NCBI GenBank assembly: GCA_036785705.1
Contig: JAWUZG010000157.1
Location: 1 to 64,000, forward strand
DNA: 64,000 nucleotides
Direction: 5' to 3'
From: Acanthornis magna
Lineage: Eukaryota > Chordata > Aves > Passeriformes > Acanthizidae
This document shows, in pieces, positions 24,135-37,924 of the stretch; the stretch's first letter is position 1, and the number at the start of each line of letters is the position of its first letter. Under the pieces are notes generated by a model. That model did not search any database. It worked only from the letters and a program-made list of their open reading frames with translations, and was not told the DNA's origin. The translations under genes were made by a program, and so were the position numbers.

Positions 24135-27100
24135 CATTTGACAAACCTCTCTGCACCGAGATCACAGCCTTCAACAGCCTCTCAGGGCTCACAGCCCACC
24201 AGTCTCACGCTGCTAAGGTGCCACCAGCTCACAGGCACTCACAGGGGCTCCATGGGGACATCCCTGCACCCTCCATCCTCCTCAAGAGCTGGCAAGTCCC
24301 TGACACTCACACTTGCCCCCTGGCCACACTCCAGCCATCTCCAGGCTGCCAAAGAGCCACGAGGTCCCATCTTGTCACAGGAACTCCCTGGGGACACGCC
24401 ACAGCTATCCAGCTTTCAAAAGAACACTGAGCTCACAGGCCGTCCCAGGACAGCCATAGGCACACGCCACGAGTCCGCACGCTGCCCAGAAGCCCTGGTG
24501 TCACAGGCACTCACTCACAGCACCTCGGTGCTGATATCCCAGGTGGCTCCACGCTGCTAAAGACATGTGATGGCACAGGCACTTTTACATCACTCAAAGA
24601 ATCATAGGAAAACTATCAGGAAAGAAAGATTTCATGGAAAAGCCACAGCAGGACAAGCTTCCTTGCCAAGCTTCACTCTACCACTTACACCATGCTTAAA
24701 GCACAGCGCGGAAAAGCAACAAACAAAAATCCAGAGTCAATCAATCCAAAATGAAATCAAACCAAAATTATCTATGCCTGTCTGTCCGTGTTTGTGGGGC
24801 TGTGTCTCTAAAGAAGAGAAAGGGTCAGGATAAGAAGAACATGGCTCAAAGGCTCAAGAGCACTTCCCTTAGGAGCACTTCAACTTGAGCAACATTTCAC
24901 TTGATAACCCAAATTCAAATCAACAGCTTAGGGCAGCAACAGCAGTTAAGGGCATTGCAACTGAACTGGACTTCAACTACACAACACTTCACTTAGAACT
25001 GAGCTGGAACCCAAGACCTCAACAAAGGATCCACACAGGCCTTACCATAGCACTGCAGGAACTTCGAGACCTAACTTAGGGACAAACCTAAAGCACTTCT
25101 GAATCCACCAGAGCAGCCCCTCTCCCACATTGCAGAGAGCGCATGCACACCTGCACTCCCACAAGCACACAAAGAGGCTCTACGAGGCAAAATTCCCCTC
25201 CAAGCTACTGAAATACTCCTCTCACGTGCCTTGCCATCTTCGCAGCGGCCAAAGGCTGAGGCCTCCGGGAGCAGCAGGATGGGGGGCCCAGGAGCCGTGC
25301 TCCTTCGCGCATCCCCCGAGTGCAGCAAACGGGACAGCTGCCGGCTGGCAGAGGCCCCACGCACAGGCACTTTGCTGCTCACCGCTGCTGCGGCCCAGCA
25401 CAGCTGCCAGGGCCTCCTTTGGCACCCCTGCTTACAGGGCCCCAAGGCATGGCCTTTAGTCACAACAAGCCTTCAGCCTGGCCCCACTTCTCATCGGCAG
25501 CTTCCCCTGAACGCGGGACAACACCAATGTGATGCCATCCAGGCAAAAACTAATTTCAAAGTCTCAACAACAAGCAAAAAAAGCAGGAGCACCTTAGAAC
25601 ACAGCACTTCCTGGCAGCACACAGCGTTTCTCAGAAGCTCCACAGCACCTCAGCCCCGCTGCCTTCCTCAAGGCCAAGGCCTCAGCACCATTGCTCATAT
25701 CATGCTGCAGCCTGAAAAAAGGCCGGGGGGGATGCACCAGCACAAGCAGGGAGATCACACCTGCCCACAGGCTCCCCATGCTCACATCCCATGGCATCCC
25801 GCGGCTCTCTCACCTTCCAAAGACCTCTGAGGTCACGGGCTCTCACAGTGCCTCCATCGGGACATCCCACCTGTCTCTAAGTGCTAAGGAGCTCTTTTGC
25901 AACTGCCACTCCCTGGCCTTCCAGGGGGACATGCCACGGCTCTCTCTATCTTCCTAAAGAACACACACGACAAGGGCAATGCCAGGGCCTCAAGGGTAAC
26001 ATCCCGGCAATCTGCACGCTGCTAAGGAGCCACGCTGGCACAGCAACTCACAGGGCATGGCCTGTGACATTCCCTCCCTCTCCCTGCTGCTGGACAGCTG
26101 TGATGTCACAGGCACTCACCTCTGGCCCCTGCAGCCATTCCAGGCCTTTCCATGCTGCCAAAGCGCTCTGATGTCACCGACAGGCACTGTGGCTTCATGG
26201 CCACATGCCAAGGCTCTCCAGGCTGCAAAAGAGCCCTTTAGCCACAGGCACTTACACAGGTGCCATGGGCACATCTTAGTGCTCCCTCTGCTCATAGGAA
26301 CCCCGAGGCCACCAGATAGCCTGGCAGCTCCGTGGCCACATCCCCAGGCTCTCCAGGCTGCTCAAGAGCTCTGATCTCACCTGCACTCACACAAGCTCCT
26401 CGGGGACATCTCTCGCTGCTGTGCTGGCAGATTCACACAAAGCCTCCCAGAGCAGCCTGGCCACTGAGTCACGAGGGCCAGAGAGCAGCCCTTGGCTTTC
26501 TCAACTCCTTCTCAGAGACACGAGCCTTGGCGGCGGCTGCATCCAATCCCAGCCTCACACTGTCCCTGCTTTAAGTAACTCTGTCCCGCAGCACTTACAA
26601 ATGGCCCATCTGATCTATTCCTAGAAAAGCAGGTCTTCCCTAACACAAATGATTCGACACAAACAACTCAATCCCAATTACTGACCACTCCATAGAAAAG
26701 CTAAACCTACTCCTGCGAGGCTACACAGACTACAATGGAGTGCACTCGATGAAAACAATAGGAAAGCAGTCATATGTTACAGCAAGCAAAAAAACCCAAT
26801 TCCCAAGTAGAGCTCCATGGAACTCACCACACCAACACTCCTGGGCAGCTCTCTCTCCCTTCACCACCAAGAGTGCCCTTGCTTGCTGTCCACTTCCCCA
26901 GCACGAGCCCTCACACACTCCAAGGAGGAACACGCTAGAAAAACCTCCCCTAGGAAAGGGGACTGACTGCACACTGACACTCTCAAGGGACTGACTGTCA
27001 GGCAGACGCCTGCAACTCCCGGCAGCAGCTCAGCTGCCAAATCTTCGCCTCACTAGCAGCACCTTCATGCAGGCTTCCTTGCCAGAAGGACTTTCAGCAG

Positions 27101-27581
27101 AATTCAAGGCCAAAACAACACACGCTGGCCCTCTGAAAGACACCTGGAGACATTTGCAAATAGCACATGCTCCAAGTGCCTGCACCACGTTCCAAGGCAA
27201 AGCAGCCGGCCCAAAGCATCCTGCTACAACCTCCCAGGCGGCTCCCGACTGCTACACAGCACTCCGCTCAAAAGCACTCCCAGGCCTTCCAGCCTCACAG
27301 CCTACAGCCTTCTGCAGAGCCCTGAGCTCACCTGCACTCACACACCTACCATGGGCACCTGCCACAGCTCTCCGGCCATGAGAGACAGACGTGTGCTCTC
27401 AGGCACTCACAGCCATTCCAAGCTGACATCCCAGGGCCCTTTCATCTCATCAGGCACCACTGCTATGTCACAGGCACTCGCTGCACTTCCACGGGGCCAT
27501 CCCAGGGCTCTCAAGGCTCCTCAAGAACACTGAGGGCACACACAACCCCAGCGGCTCCATACGGACATCCCATGAGTCTCC
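24135..27581 (+). repeat. Repeat unit 8 (3,447 bp)
   Basis: It carries GATCACAGCC near 24163 (private, CG to CA), GAGCAGCAGG near 25268 (shared with unit 13) and the one-base loss before the G run near 25723. Its end has the CCCATGAG form. Confidence 0.95.
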
Positions 27582-30500
27582 CATTTGACAAACCTCTCTG
27601 CACCGAGATCACGGCCTTCAACAGCCTCTCAGGGCTCACAGCCCACCAGTCTCACGCTGCTAAGGTGCCACCAGCTCACAGGCACTCACAGGGGCTCCAT
27701 GGGGACATCCCTGCACCCTCCATCCTCCTCAAGAGCTGGCAAGTCCCTGACACTCACACTTGCCCCCTGGCCACACTCCAGCCATCTCCAGGCTGCCAAA
27801 GAGCCACGAGGTCCCATCTTGTCACAGGAACTCCCTGGGGACACGCCACAGCTATCCAGCTTTCAAAAGAACACTGAGCTCACAGGCCGTCCCAGGACAG
27901 CCATAGGCACACGCCAGGAGTCCGCACGCTGCCCAGAAGCCCTGGTGTCACAGGCACTCACTCACAGCACCTCGCTGCTGATATCCCAGGTGGCTCCACG
28001 CTGCTAAAGACATGTGATGGCACAGGCACTTGCACATCACTCAAAGAATCATAGGAAAACTATCAGGAAAGAAAGATTTCATGGAAAAGCCACAGCAGGA
28101 CAAGCTTCCTTGCCAAGCTTCACTCTACCACTTACACCATGCTTAAAGCACAGCGCGGAAAAGCAACAAACAAAAATCCAGAGTCAATCAATCCAAAATG
28201 AAATCAAACCAAAATTATCTATGCCTGTCTGTCCGTGTTTGTGGGGCTGTGTCTCTAAAGAAGAGAAAGGCTCAGGATAAGAAGAACATGGCTCAAAGGC
28301 TCAAGAGCACTTCCCTTAGGAGCACTTCAACTTGAGCAACATTTCACTTGATAACCCAAATTCAAATCAACAGCTTAGGGCAGCAACAGCAGTTAAGGGC
28401 ATTGCAACTGAACTGGACTTCAACTACACAACACTTCACTTAGAACTGAGCTGGAACCCAAGACCTCAACAAAGGATCCACACAGGCCTTACCATAGCAC
28501 TGCAGGAACTTCGAGACCTAACTTAGGCACAAACCTAAAGCACTTCTGAATCCACCAGAGCAGCCCCTCTCCCACATTGCAGAGAGCGCATGCACACCTG
28601 CACTCCCACAAGCACACAAAGAGGCTCTACGAGGCAAAATTCCCCTCCAAGCTACTGAAATACTCCTCTCACGTGCCTTGCCATCTTCGCAGCGGCCAAA
28701 GGCTGAGGCCTCCGGGAGCGGCAGGATGGGGGGCCCAGGAGCCGTGCTCCTTCGCGCATCCCCCGAGTGCAGCAAACGGGACAGCTGCCGGCTGGCAGAG
28801 GCCCCACGCACAGGCACTTTGCTGCTCACCGCTGCTGCGGCCCAGCACAGCTGCCAGGGCCTCCTTTGGCACCCCTGCTTACAGGGCCCCAAGGCATGGC
28901 CTTTAGTCACAACAAGCCTTCAGCCTGGCCCCACTTCTCATCGGCAGCTTCCCCTGAACGCGGGACAACACCAATGTGATGCCATCCAGGCAAAAACTAA
29001 TTTCAAAGTCTCAACAACAAGCAAAAAAAGCAGGAGCACCTTAGAACACAGCACTTCCTGGCAGCACACAGCGTTTCTCAGAAGCTCCACAGCACCTCAG
29101 CCCCGCTGCCTTCCTCAAGGCCAAGGCCTCAGCACCATTGCTCATATCATGCTGCAGCCTGAAAAAAGGCCGGGGGGGATGCACCAGCACAAGCAGGGAG
29201 ATCACACCTGCCCACAGGCTCCCCATGCTCACATCCCATGGCATCCCGCGGCTCTCTCACCTTCCAAAGACCTCTGAGGTCACGGGCTCTCACAGTGCCT
29301 CCATCGGGACATCCCACCTGTCTCTAAGTGCTAAGGAGCTCTTTTGCAACTGCCACTCCCTGGCCTTCCAGGGGGACATGCCACGGCTCTCTCTATCTTC
29401 CTAAAGAACACACACGACAAGGGCAATGCCAGGGCCTCAAGGGTAACATCCCGGCAATCTGCACGCTGCTAAGGAGCCACGCTGGCACAGCAACTCACAG
29501 GGCATGGCCTGTGACATTCCCTCCCTCTCCCTGCTGCTGGACAGCTGTGATGTCACAGGCACTCACCTCTGGCCCCTGCAGCCATTCCAGGCCTTTCCAT
29601 GCTGCCAAAGCGCTCTGATGTCACCGACAGGCACTGTGGCTTCATGGCCACATGCCAAGGCTCTCCAGGCTGCAAAAGAGCCCTTTAGCCACAGGCACTT
29701 ACACAGGTGCCATGGGCACATCTTAGTGCTCCCTCTGCTCATAGGAACCCCGAGGCCACCAGATAGCCTGGCAGCTCCGTGGCCACATCCCCAGGCTCTC
29801 CAGGCTGCTCAAGAGCTCTGATCTCACCTGCACTCACACAAGCTCCTCGGGGACATCTCTCGCTGCTGTGCTGGCAGATTCACACAAAGCCTCCCAGAGC
29901 AGCCTGGCCACTGAGTCACGAGGGCCAGAGAGCAGCCCTTGGCTTTCTCAACTCCTTCTCAGAGACACGAGCCTTGGCGGCGGCTGCATCCAATCCCAGC
30001 CTCACACTGTCCAAGCTTTAAGTAACTCTGTCCCGCAGCACTTACAAATGGCCCATCTGATCTATTCCTAGAAAAGCAGGTCTTCCCTAACACAAATGAT
30101 TCGACACAAACAACTCAATCCCAATTACTGACCACTCCATAGAAAAGCTAAACCTACTCCTGCGAGGCTACACAGAGTACAATGGAGTGCACTCGATGAA
30201 AACAATAGGAAAGCAGTCATATGTTACAGCAAGCAAAAAAACCCAATTCCCAAGTAGAGCTCCATGGAACTCACCACACCAACACTCCTGGGCAGCTCTC
30301 TCTCCCTTCACCACCAAGAGTGCCCTTGCTTGCTGTCCACTTCCCCAGCACGAGCCCTCACACACTCCAAGGAGGAACACGCTAGAAAAACCTCCCCTAG
30401 GAAAGGGGACTGACTGCACACTGACACTCTCAAGGGACTGACTGTCAGGCAGACGCCTGCAACTCCCGGCAGCAGCTCAGCTGCCAAATCTTCGCCTCAC

Positions 30501-31028
30501 TAGCAGCACCTTCATGCAGGCTTCCTTGCCAGAAGGACTTTCAGCAGAATTCAAGGCCAAAACAACACACGCTGGCCCTCTGAAAGACACCTGGAGACAT
30601 TTGCAAATAGCACATGCTCCAAGTGCCTGCACCACGTTCCAAGGCAAAGCAGCCGGCCCAAAGCATCCTGCTACAACCTCCCAGGCGGCTCCCGACTGCT
30701 ACACAGCACTCCGCTCAAAAGCACTCCCAGGCCTTCCAGCCTCACAGCCTACAGCCTTCTGCAGAGCCCTGAGCTCACCTGCACTCACACACCTACCATG
30801 GGCACCTGCCACAGCTCTCCGGCCATGAGAGACAGACGTGTGCTCTCAGGCACTCACAGCCATTCCAAGCTGACATCCCAGGGCCCTTTCATCTCATCAG
30901 GCACCACTGCTATGTCACAGGCACTCGCTGCACTTCCACGGGGCCATCCCAGGGCTCTCAAGGCTCCTCAAGAACACTGAGGGCACACACAACCCCAGCG
31001 GCTCCATACGGACATCCCATGAGTCTCC
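27582..31028 (+). repeat. Repeat unit 9 (3,447 bp)
   Basis: It carries the one-base loss before the G run near 29170. A private two-base change creates an AAGCTT site at 30013-30018. A further private change is CAGAGTAC near 30174. It is the last unit of the left-hand subfamily, which lacks the CTCTGTGGG marker. Confidence 0.95.
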
Positions 31029-34000
31029 CATTTGACAAACCTCTCTGCACCGAGATCACGGCCTTCAACAGCCTCTCAGGGCTCACAGCCCACCAGTCTC
31101 ACGCTGCTAAGGTGCCACCAGCTCACAGGCACTCACAGGGGCTCCATGGGGACATCCCTGCACCCTCCATCCTCCTCAAGAGCTGGCAAGTCCCTGACAC
31201 TCACACTTGCCCCCTGGCCACACTCCAGCCATCTCCAGGCTGCCAAAGAGCCACGAGGTCCCATCTTGTCACAGGAACTCCCTGGGGACACGCCACAGCT
31301 ATCCAGCTTTCAAAAGAACACTGAGCTCACAGGCCGTCCCAGGACAGCCATAGGCACACGCCAGGAGTCCGCACGCTGCCCAGAAGCCCTGGTGTCACAG
31401 GCACTCACTCACAGCACCTCGCTGCTGATATCCCAGGTGGCTCCACGCTGCTAAAGACATGTGATGGCACAGGCACTTTTACATCACTCAAAGAATCATA
31501 GGAAAACTATCAGGAAAGAAAGATTTCATGGAAAAGCCACAGCAGGACAAGCTTCCTTGCCAAGCTTCACTCTACCACTTACACCATGCTTAAAGCACAG
31601 CGCGGAAAAGCAACAAACAAAAATCCAGAGTCAATCAATCCAAAATGAAATCAAACCAAAATTATCTATGCCTGTCTGTCCGTGTTTGTGGGGCTGTGTC
31701 TCTAAAGAAGAGAAAGGCTCAGGATAAGAAGAACATGGCTCAAAGGCTCAAGAGCACTTCCCTTAGGAGCACTTCAACTTGAGCAACATTTCACTTGATA
31801 ACCCAAATTCAAATCAACAGCTTAGGGCAGCAACAGCAGTTAAGGGCATTGCAACTGAACTGGACTTCAACTACACAACACTTCACTTAGAACTGAGCTG
31901 GAACCCAAGACCTCAACAAAGGATCCACACAGGCCTTACCATAGCACTGCAGGAACTTCGAGACCTAACTTAGGCACAAACCTAAAGCACTTCTGAATCC
32001 ACCAGAGCAGCCCCTCTCCCACATTGCAGAGAGCACATGCACACCTGCACTCCCACAAGCACACAAAGAGGCTCTAGGAGGCAAAATTCCCCTCCAAGCT
32101 ACTGAAATACTCCTTTCACGTGCCTTGCCATCTTCGCAGCGGCCAAAGGCTGAGGCCTCCGGGAGCGGCAGGATGGGGGGCCCAGGAGCCGTGCTCCTTC
32201 GCGCATCCCCCGAGTGCAGCAAACGGGACAGCTGCCGGCTGGCAGAGGCCCCACGCACAGGCACTTTGCTGCTCACCGCTGCTGCGGCCCAGCACAGCTG
32301 CCAGGGCCTCCTTTGGCACCCCTGCTTACAGGGCCCCAAGGCATGGCCTTTCGTCACAACAAGCCTTCAGCCTGGCCCCACTTCTCATCGGCAGCTTTCC
32401 CTGAACGCGGGACAACACCAATGTGATGCCATCCAGGCAAAAACTAATTTCAAAGTCTCAACAACAAGCAAAAAAAGCAGGAGCACCTTAGAACACAGCA
32501 CTTCCTGGCAGCACACAGCGTTTCTCAGAAGCTCCACAGCACCTCAGCCCCGCTGCCTTCCTCAAGGCCAAGGCCTCAGCACCATTGCTCATATCATGCT
32601 GCAGCCTGAAAAAAGGCCAGGGGGGGATGCACCAGCACAAGCAGGGAGATCACACCTGCCCACAGGCTCCCCATGCTCACATCCCATGGCATCCCGCGGC
32701 TCTCTCACCTTCCAAAGACCTCTGAGGTCACGGGCTCTCACAGTGCCTCCATCGGGACATCCCACCTGTCTCTAAGTGCTAAGGAGCTCTTTTGCAACTG
32801 CCACTCCCTGGCCTTCCAGGGGGACATGCCACGGCTCTCTCTATCTTCCTAAAGAACACACACGACAAGGGCAATGCCAGGGCCTCAAGGGTAACATCCC
32901 GGCAATCTGCACGCTGCTAAGGAGCCACGCTGGCACAGCAACTCACAGGGCATGGCCTGTGACATTCCCTCCCTCTCCCTGCTGCTGGACAGCTGTGATG
33001 TCACAGGCACTCACCTCTGGCCCCTGCAGCCATTCCAGGCCTTTCCATGCTGCCAAAGCGCTCTGATGTCACCGACAGGCACTGTGGCTTCATGGCCACA
33101 TGCCAAGGCTCTCCAGGCTGCAAAAGAGCCCTTTAGCCACAGGCACTTACACAGGTGCCATGGGCACATCTTAGTGCTCCCTCTGCTCATAGGAACCCCG
33201 AGGTCACCAGATATCCTGGCGGCTCCGTGGTCACATCCCCAGGCTCTGTGGGCTGCTCAAGAGCTCTGATCTCACCTGCACTCACACAAGCTCCTCGGGG
33301 ACATCTCTCGCTGCTGTGCTGGCAGATTCACACAAAGCCTCCCAGAGCAGCCTGGCCACTGAGTCACGAGGGCCAGAGAGCAGCCCTTGGCTTTCTCAAC
33401 TCCTTCTCAGAGACACGAGCCTTGGCGGCAGCTGCATCCAATCCCAGCCTCACACTGTCCCTGCTTTAAGTAACTCTGTCCCGCAGCACTTACAAATGGC
33501 CCATCTGATCTATTCCTAGAAAAGCAGGTCTTCCCTAACACAAATGATTCGACACAAACAACTCAATCCCAATTACTGACCACTCCATAGAAAAGCTAAA
33601 CCTACTCCTGCGAGGCTACACAGACTACAATGGAGTGCACTCGATGAAAACAATAGGAAAGCAGTCATATCTTACAGCAAGCAAAAAAACCCAATTCCCA
33701 AGTAGAGCTCCATGGAACTCACCACACCAACACTCCTGGGCAGCTCTCTCTCCCTTCACCACCAAGAGTGCCCTTGCTTGCTGTCCACTTCCCCAGCACG
33801 AGCCCTCACACACTCCAAGGAGGAACACGCTAGAAAAACCTCCCCTAGGAAAGGGGACTGACTGCACACTGACACTCTCAAGGGACTGACTGTCAGGCAG
33901 ACGCCTGCAACTCCCGGCAGCAGCTCAGCTGCCAAATCTTCGCCTCACTAGCAGCACCTTCATGCAGGCTTCCTTGCCAGAAGGACTTTCAGCAGAATTC

Positions 34001-34476
34001 AAGGCCAAAACAACACACGCTGGCCCTCTGAAAGACACCTGGAGACATTTGCAAATAGCACATGCTCCAAGTGCCTGCACCACGTTCCAAGGCAAAGCAG
34101 CCGGCCCAAAGCATCCTGCTACAACCTCCCAGGGGGCTCCCGACTGCTACACAGCACTCTGCTCAAAAGCACTCCCAGGCCTTCCAGCCTCACAGCCTAC
34201 AGCCTTCTGCAGAGCCCTGAGCTCACCTGCACTCACACACCTACCATGGGCACCTGCCACAGCTCTCCGGCCATGAGAGACAGACGTGTGCTCTCAGGCA
34301 CTCACAGCCATTCCAAGCTGACATCCCAGGGCCCTTTCATCTCATCAGGCACCACTGCTATGTCACAGGCACTCGCTGCACTTCCACGGGGCCATCCCAG
34401 GGCTCTCAAGGCTCCTCAAGAACACTGAGGGCACACACAACCCCAGCGGCTCCATACGGACATCCCACAAGTCTCC
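31029..34476 (+). repeat. Repeat unit 10 (3,448 bp)
   Basis: It is the first unit of the right-hand subfamily, with CTCTGTGGGCTGC near 33245 instead of CTCTCCAGGCTGC and CCGTGGTCAC near 33226. A private change TTTCGTCAC near 32350 alters TTTAGTCAC. It also has GAGAGCACATG near 32030 and the older ATATCTT form near 33667. Confidence 0.95.
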
Positions 34477-37400
34477 CATTTGACAAACCTCTCTGCACCG
34501 AGATCACGGCCTTCAACAGCCTCTCAGGGCTCACAGCCCACCAGTCTCACGCTGCTAAGGTGCCACCAGCTCACAGGCACTCACAGGGGCTCCATGGGGA
34601 CATCCCTGCACCCTCCATCCTCCTCAAGAGCTGGCAAGTCCCTGACACTCACACTTGCCCCCTGGCCACACTCCAGCCATCTCCAGGCTGCCAAAGAGCC
34701 ACGAGGTCCCATCTTGTCACAGGAACTCCCTGGGGACACGCCACAGCTATCCAGCTTTCAAAAGAACACTGAGCTCACAGGCCGTCCCAGGACAGCCATA
34801 GGCACACGCCACGAGTCCGCACGCTGCCCAGAAGCCCTGGTGTCACAGGCACTCACTCACAGCACCTCGGTGCTGATATCCCAGGTGGCTCCACGCTGCT
34901 AAAGACATGTGATGGCACAGGCACTTTTACATCACTCAAAGAATCATAGGAAAACTATCAGGAAAGAAAGATTTCATGGAAAAGCCACAGCAGGACAAGC
35001 TTCCTTGCCAAGCTTCACTCTACCACTTACACCATGCTTAAAGCACAGCGCGGAAAAGCAACAAACAAAAATCCAGAGTCAATCAATCCAAAATGAAATC
35101 AAACCAAAATTATCTATGCCTGTCTGTCCGTGTTTGTGGGGCTGTGTCTCTAAAGAAGAGAAAGGGTCAGGATAAGAAGAACATGGCTCAAAGGCTCAAG
35201 AGCACTTCCCTTAGGAGCACTTCAACTTGAGCAACATTTCACTTGATAACCCAAATTCAAATCAACAGCTTAGGGCAGCAACAGCAGTTAAGGGCATTGC
35301 AACTGAACTGGACTTCAACTACACAACACTTCACTTAGAACTGAGCTGGAACCCAAGACCTCAACAAAGGATCCACACAGGCCTTACCATAGCACTGCAG
35401 GAACTTCGAGACCTAACTTAGGGACAAACCTAAAGCACTTCTGAATCCACCAGAGCAGCCCCTCTCCCACATTGCAGAGAGCACATGCACACCTGCACTC
35501 CCACAAGCACACAAAGAGGCTCTAGGAGGCAAAATTCCCCTCCAAGCTACTGAAATACTCCTTTCACGTGCCTTGCCATCTTCTCAGCGGCCAAAGCCTG
35601 AGGCCTCCGGGAGCGGCAGGATGGGGGGCCCAGGAGCCGTGCTCCTTCGCGCATCCCCCGAGTGCAGCAAACGGGACAGCTGCCGGCTGGCAGAGGCCCC
35701 ACGCACAGGCACTTTGCTGCTCACCGCTGCTGCGGCCCAGCACAGCTGCCAGGGCCTCCTTTGGCACCCCTGCTTACAGGGCCCCAAGGCATGGCCTTTA
35801 GTCACAACAAGCCTTCAGCCTGGCCCCACTTCTCATCGGCAGCTTTCCCTGAACGCGGGACAACACCAATGTGATGCCATCCAGGCAAAAACTAATTTCA
35901 AAGTCTCAACAACAAGCAAAAAAAGCAGGAGCACCTTAGAACACAGCACTTCCTGGCAGCACACAGCGTTTCTCAGAAGCTCCACAGCACCTCAGCCCCG
36001 CTGCCTTCCTCAAGGCCAAGGCCTCAGCACCATTGCTCATATCATGCTGCAGCCTGAAAAAAGGCCAGGGGGGGATGCACCAGCACAAGCAGGGAGATCA
36101 CACCTGCCCACAGGCTCCCCATGCTCACATCCCATGGCATCCCGCGGCTCTCTCACCTTCCAAAGACCTCTGAGGTCACGGGCTCTCACAGTGCCTCCAT
36201 CGGGACATCCCACCTGTCTCTAAGTGCTAAGGAGCTCTTTTGCAACTGCCACTCCCTGGCCTTCCAGGGGGACATGCCACGGCTCTCTCTATCTTCCTAA
36301 AGAACACACACGACAAGGGCAATGCCAGGGCCTCAAGGGTAACATCCCGGCAATCTGCACGCTGCTAAGGAGCCACGCTGGCACAGCAACTCACAGGGCA
36401 TGGCCTGTGACATTCCCTCCCTCTCCCTGCTGCTGGACAGCTGTGATGTCACAGGCACTCACCTCTGGCCCCTGCAGCCATTCCAGGCCTTTCCATGCTG
36501 CCAAAGCGCTCTGATGTCACCGACAGGCACTGTGGCTTCATGGCCACATGCCAAGGCTCTCCAGGCTGCAAAAGAGCCCTTTAGCCACAGGCACTTACAC
36601 AGGTGCCATGGGCACATCTTAGTGCTCCCTCTGCTCATAGGAACCCCGAGGTCACCAGATATCCTGGCGGCTCCGTGGTCACATCCCCAGGCTCTGTGGG
36701 CTGCTCAAGAGCTCTGATCTCACCTGCACTCACACAAGCTCCTCGGGGACATCTCTCGCTGCTGTGCTGGCAGATTCACACAAAGCCTCCCAGAGCAGCC
36801 TGGCCACTGAGTCACGAGGGCCAGAGAGCAGCCCTTGGCTTTCTCAACTCCTTCTCAGAGACACGAGCCTTGGCGGCGGCTGCATCCAATCCCAGCCTCA
36901 CACTGTCCCTGCTTTAAGTAACTCTGTCCCGCAGCACTTACAAATGGCCCATCTGATCTATTCCTAGAAAAGCAGGTCTTCCCTAACACAAATGATTCGA
37001 CACAAACAACTCAATCCCAATTACTGACCACTCCATAGAAAAGCTAAACCTACTCCTGCGAGGCTACACAGACTACAATGGAGTGCACTCGATGAAAACA
37101 ATAGGAAAGCAGTCATATCTTACAGCAAGCAAAAAAACCCAATTCCCAAGTAGAGCTCCATGGAACTCACCACACCAACACTCCTGGGCAGCTCTCTCTC
37201 CCTTCACCACCAAGAGTGCCCTTGCTTGCTGTCCACTTCCCCAGCACGAGCCCTCACACACTCCAAGGAGGAACACGCTAGAAAAACCTCCCCTAGGAAA
37301 GGGGACTGACTGCACACTGACACTCTCAAGGGACTGACTGTCAGGCAGACGCCTGCAACTCCCGGCAGCAGCTCAGCTGCCAAATCTTCGCCTCACTAGC

Positions 37401-37924
37401 AGCACCTTCATGCAGGCTTCCTTGCCAGAAGGACTTTCAGCAGAATTCAAGGCCAAAACAACACACGCTGGCCCTCTGAAAGACACCTGGAGACATTTGC
37501 AAATAGCACATGCTCCAAGTGCCTGCACCACGTTCCAAGGCAAAGCAGCCGGCCCAAAGCATCCTGCTACAACCTCCCAGGCGGCTCCCGACTGCTACAC
37601 AGCACTCCGCTCAAAAGCACTCCCAGGCCTTCCAGCCTCACAGCCTACAGCCTTCTGCAGAGCCCTGAGCTCACCTGCACTCACACACCTACCATGGGCA
37701 CCTGCCACAGCTCTCCGGCCATGAGAGACAGACGTGTGCTCTCAGGCACTCACAGCCATTCCAAGCTGACATCCCAGGGCCCTTTCATCTCATCAGGCAC
37801 CACTGCTATGTCACAGGCACTCGCTGCACTTCCACGGGGCCATCCCAGGGCTCTCAAGGCTCCTCAAGAACACTGAGGGCACACACAACCCCAGCGGCTC
37901 CATACGGACATCCCACGAGTCTCC
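34477..37924 (+). repeat. Repeat unit 11 (3,448 bp)
   Basis: It carries CTTCTCAG near 35580 (shared with units 1 and 3) and the private change AAAGCCTGAGG near 35594. Its end is the only CCCACGAG in the array (CG at 37916-37917), probably the ancestral form of the junction site. Confidence 0.95.
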
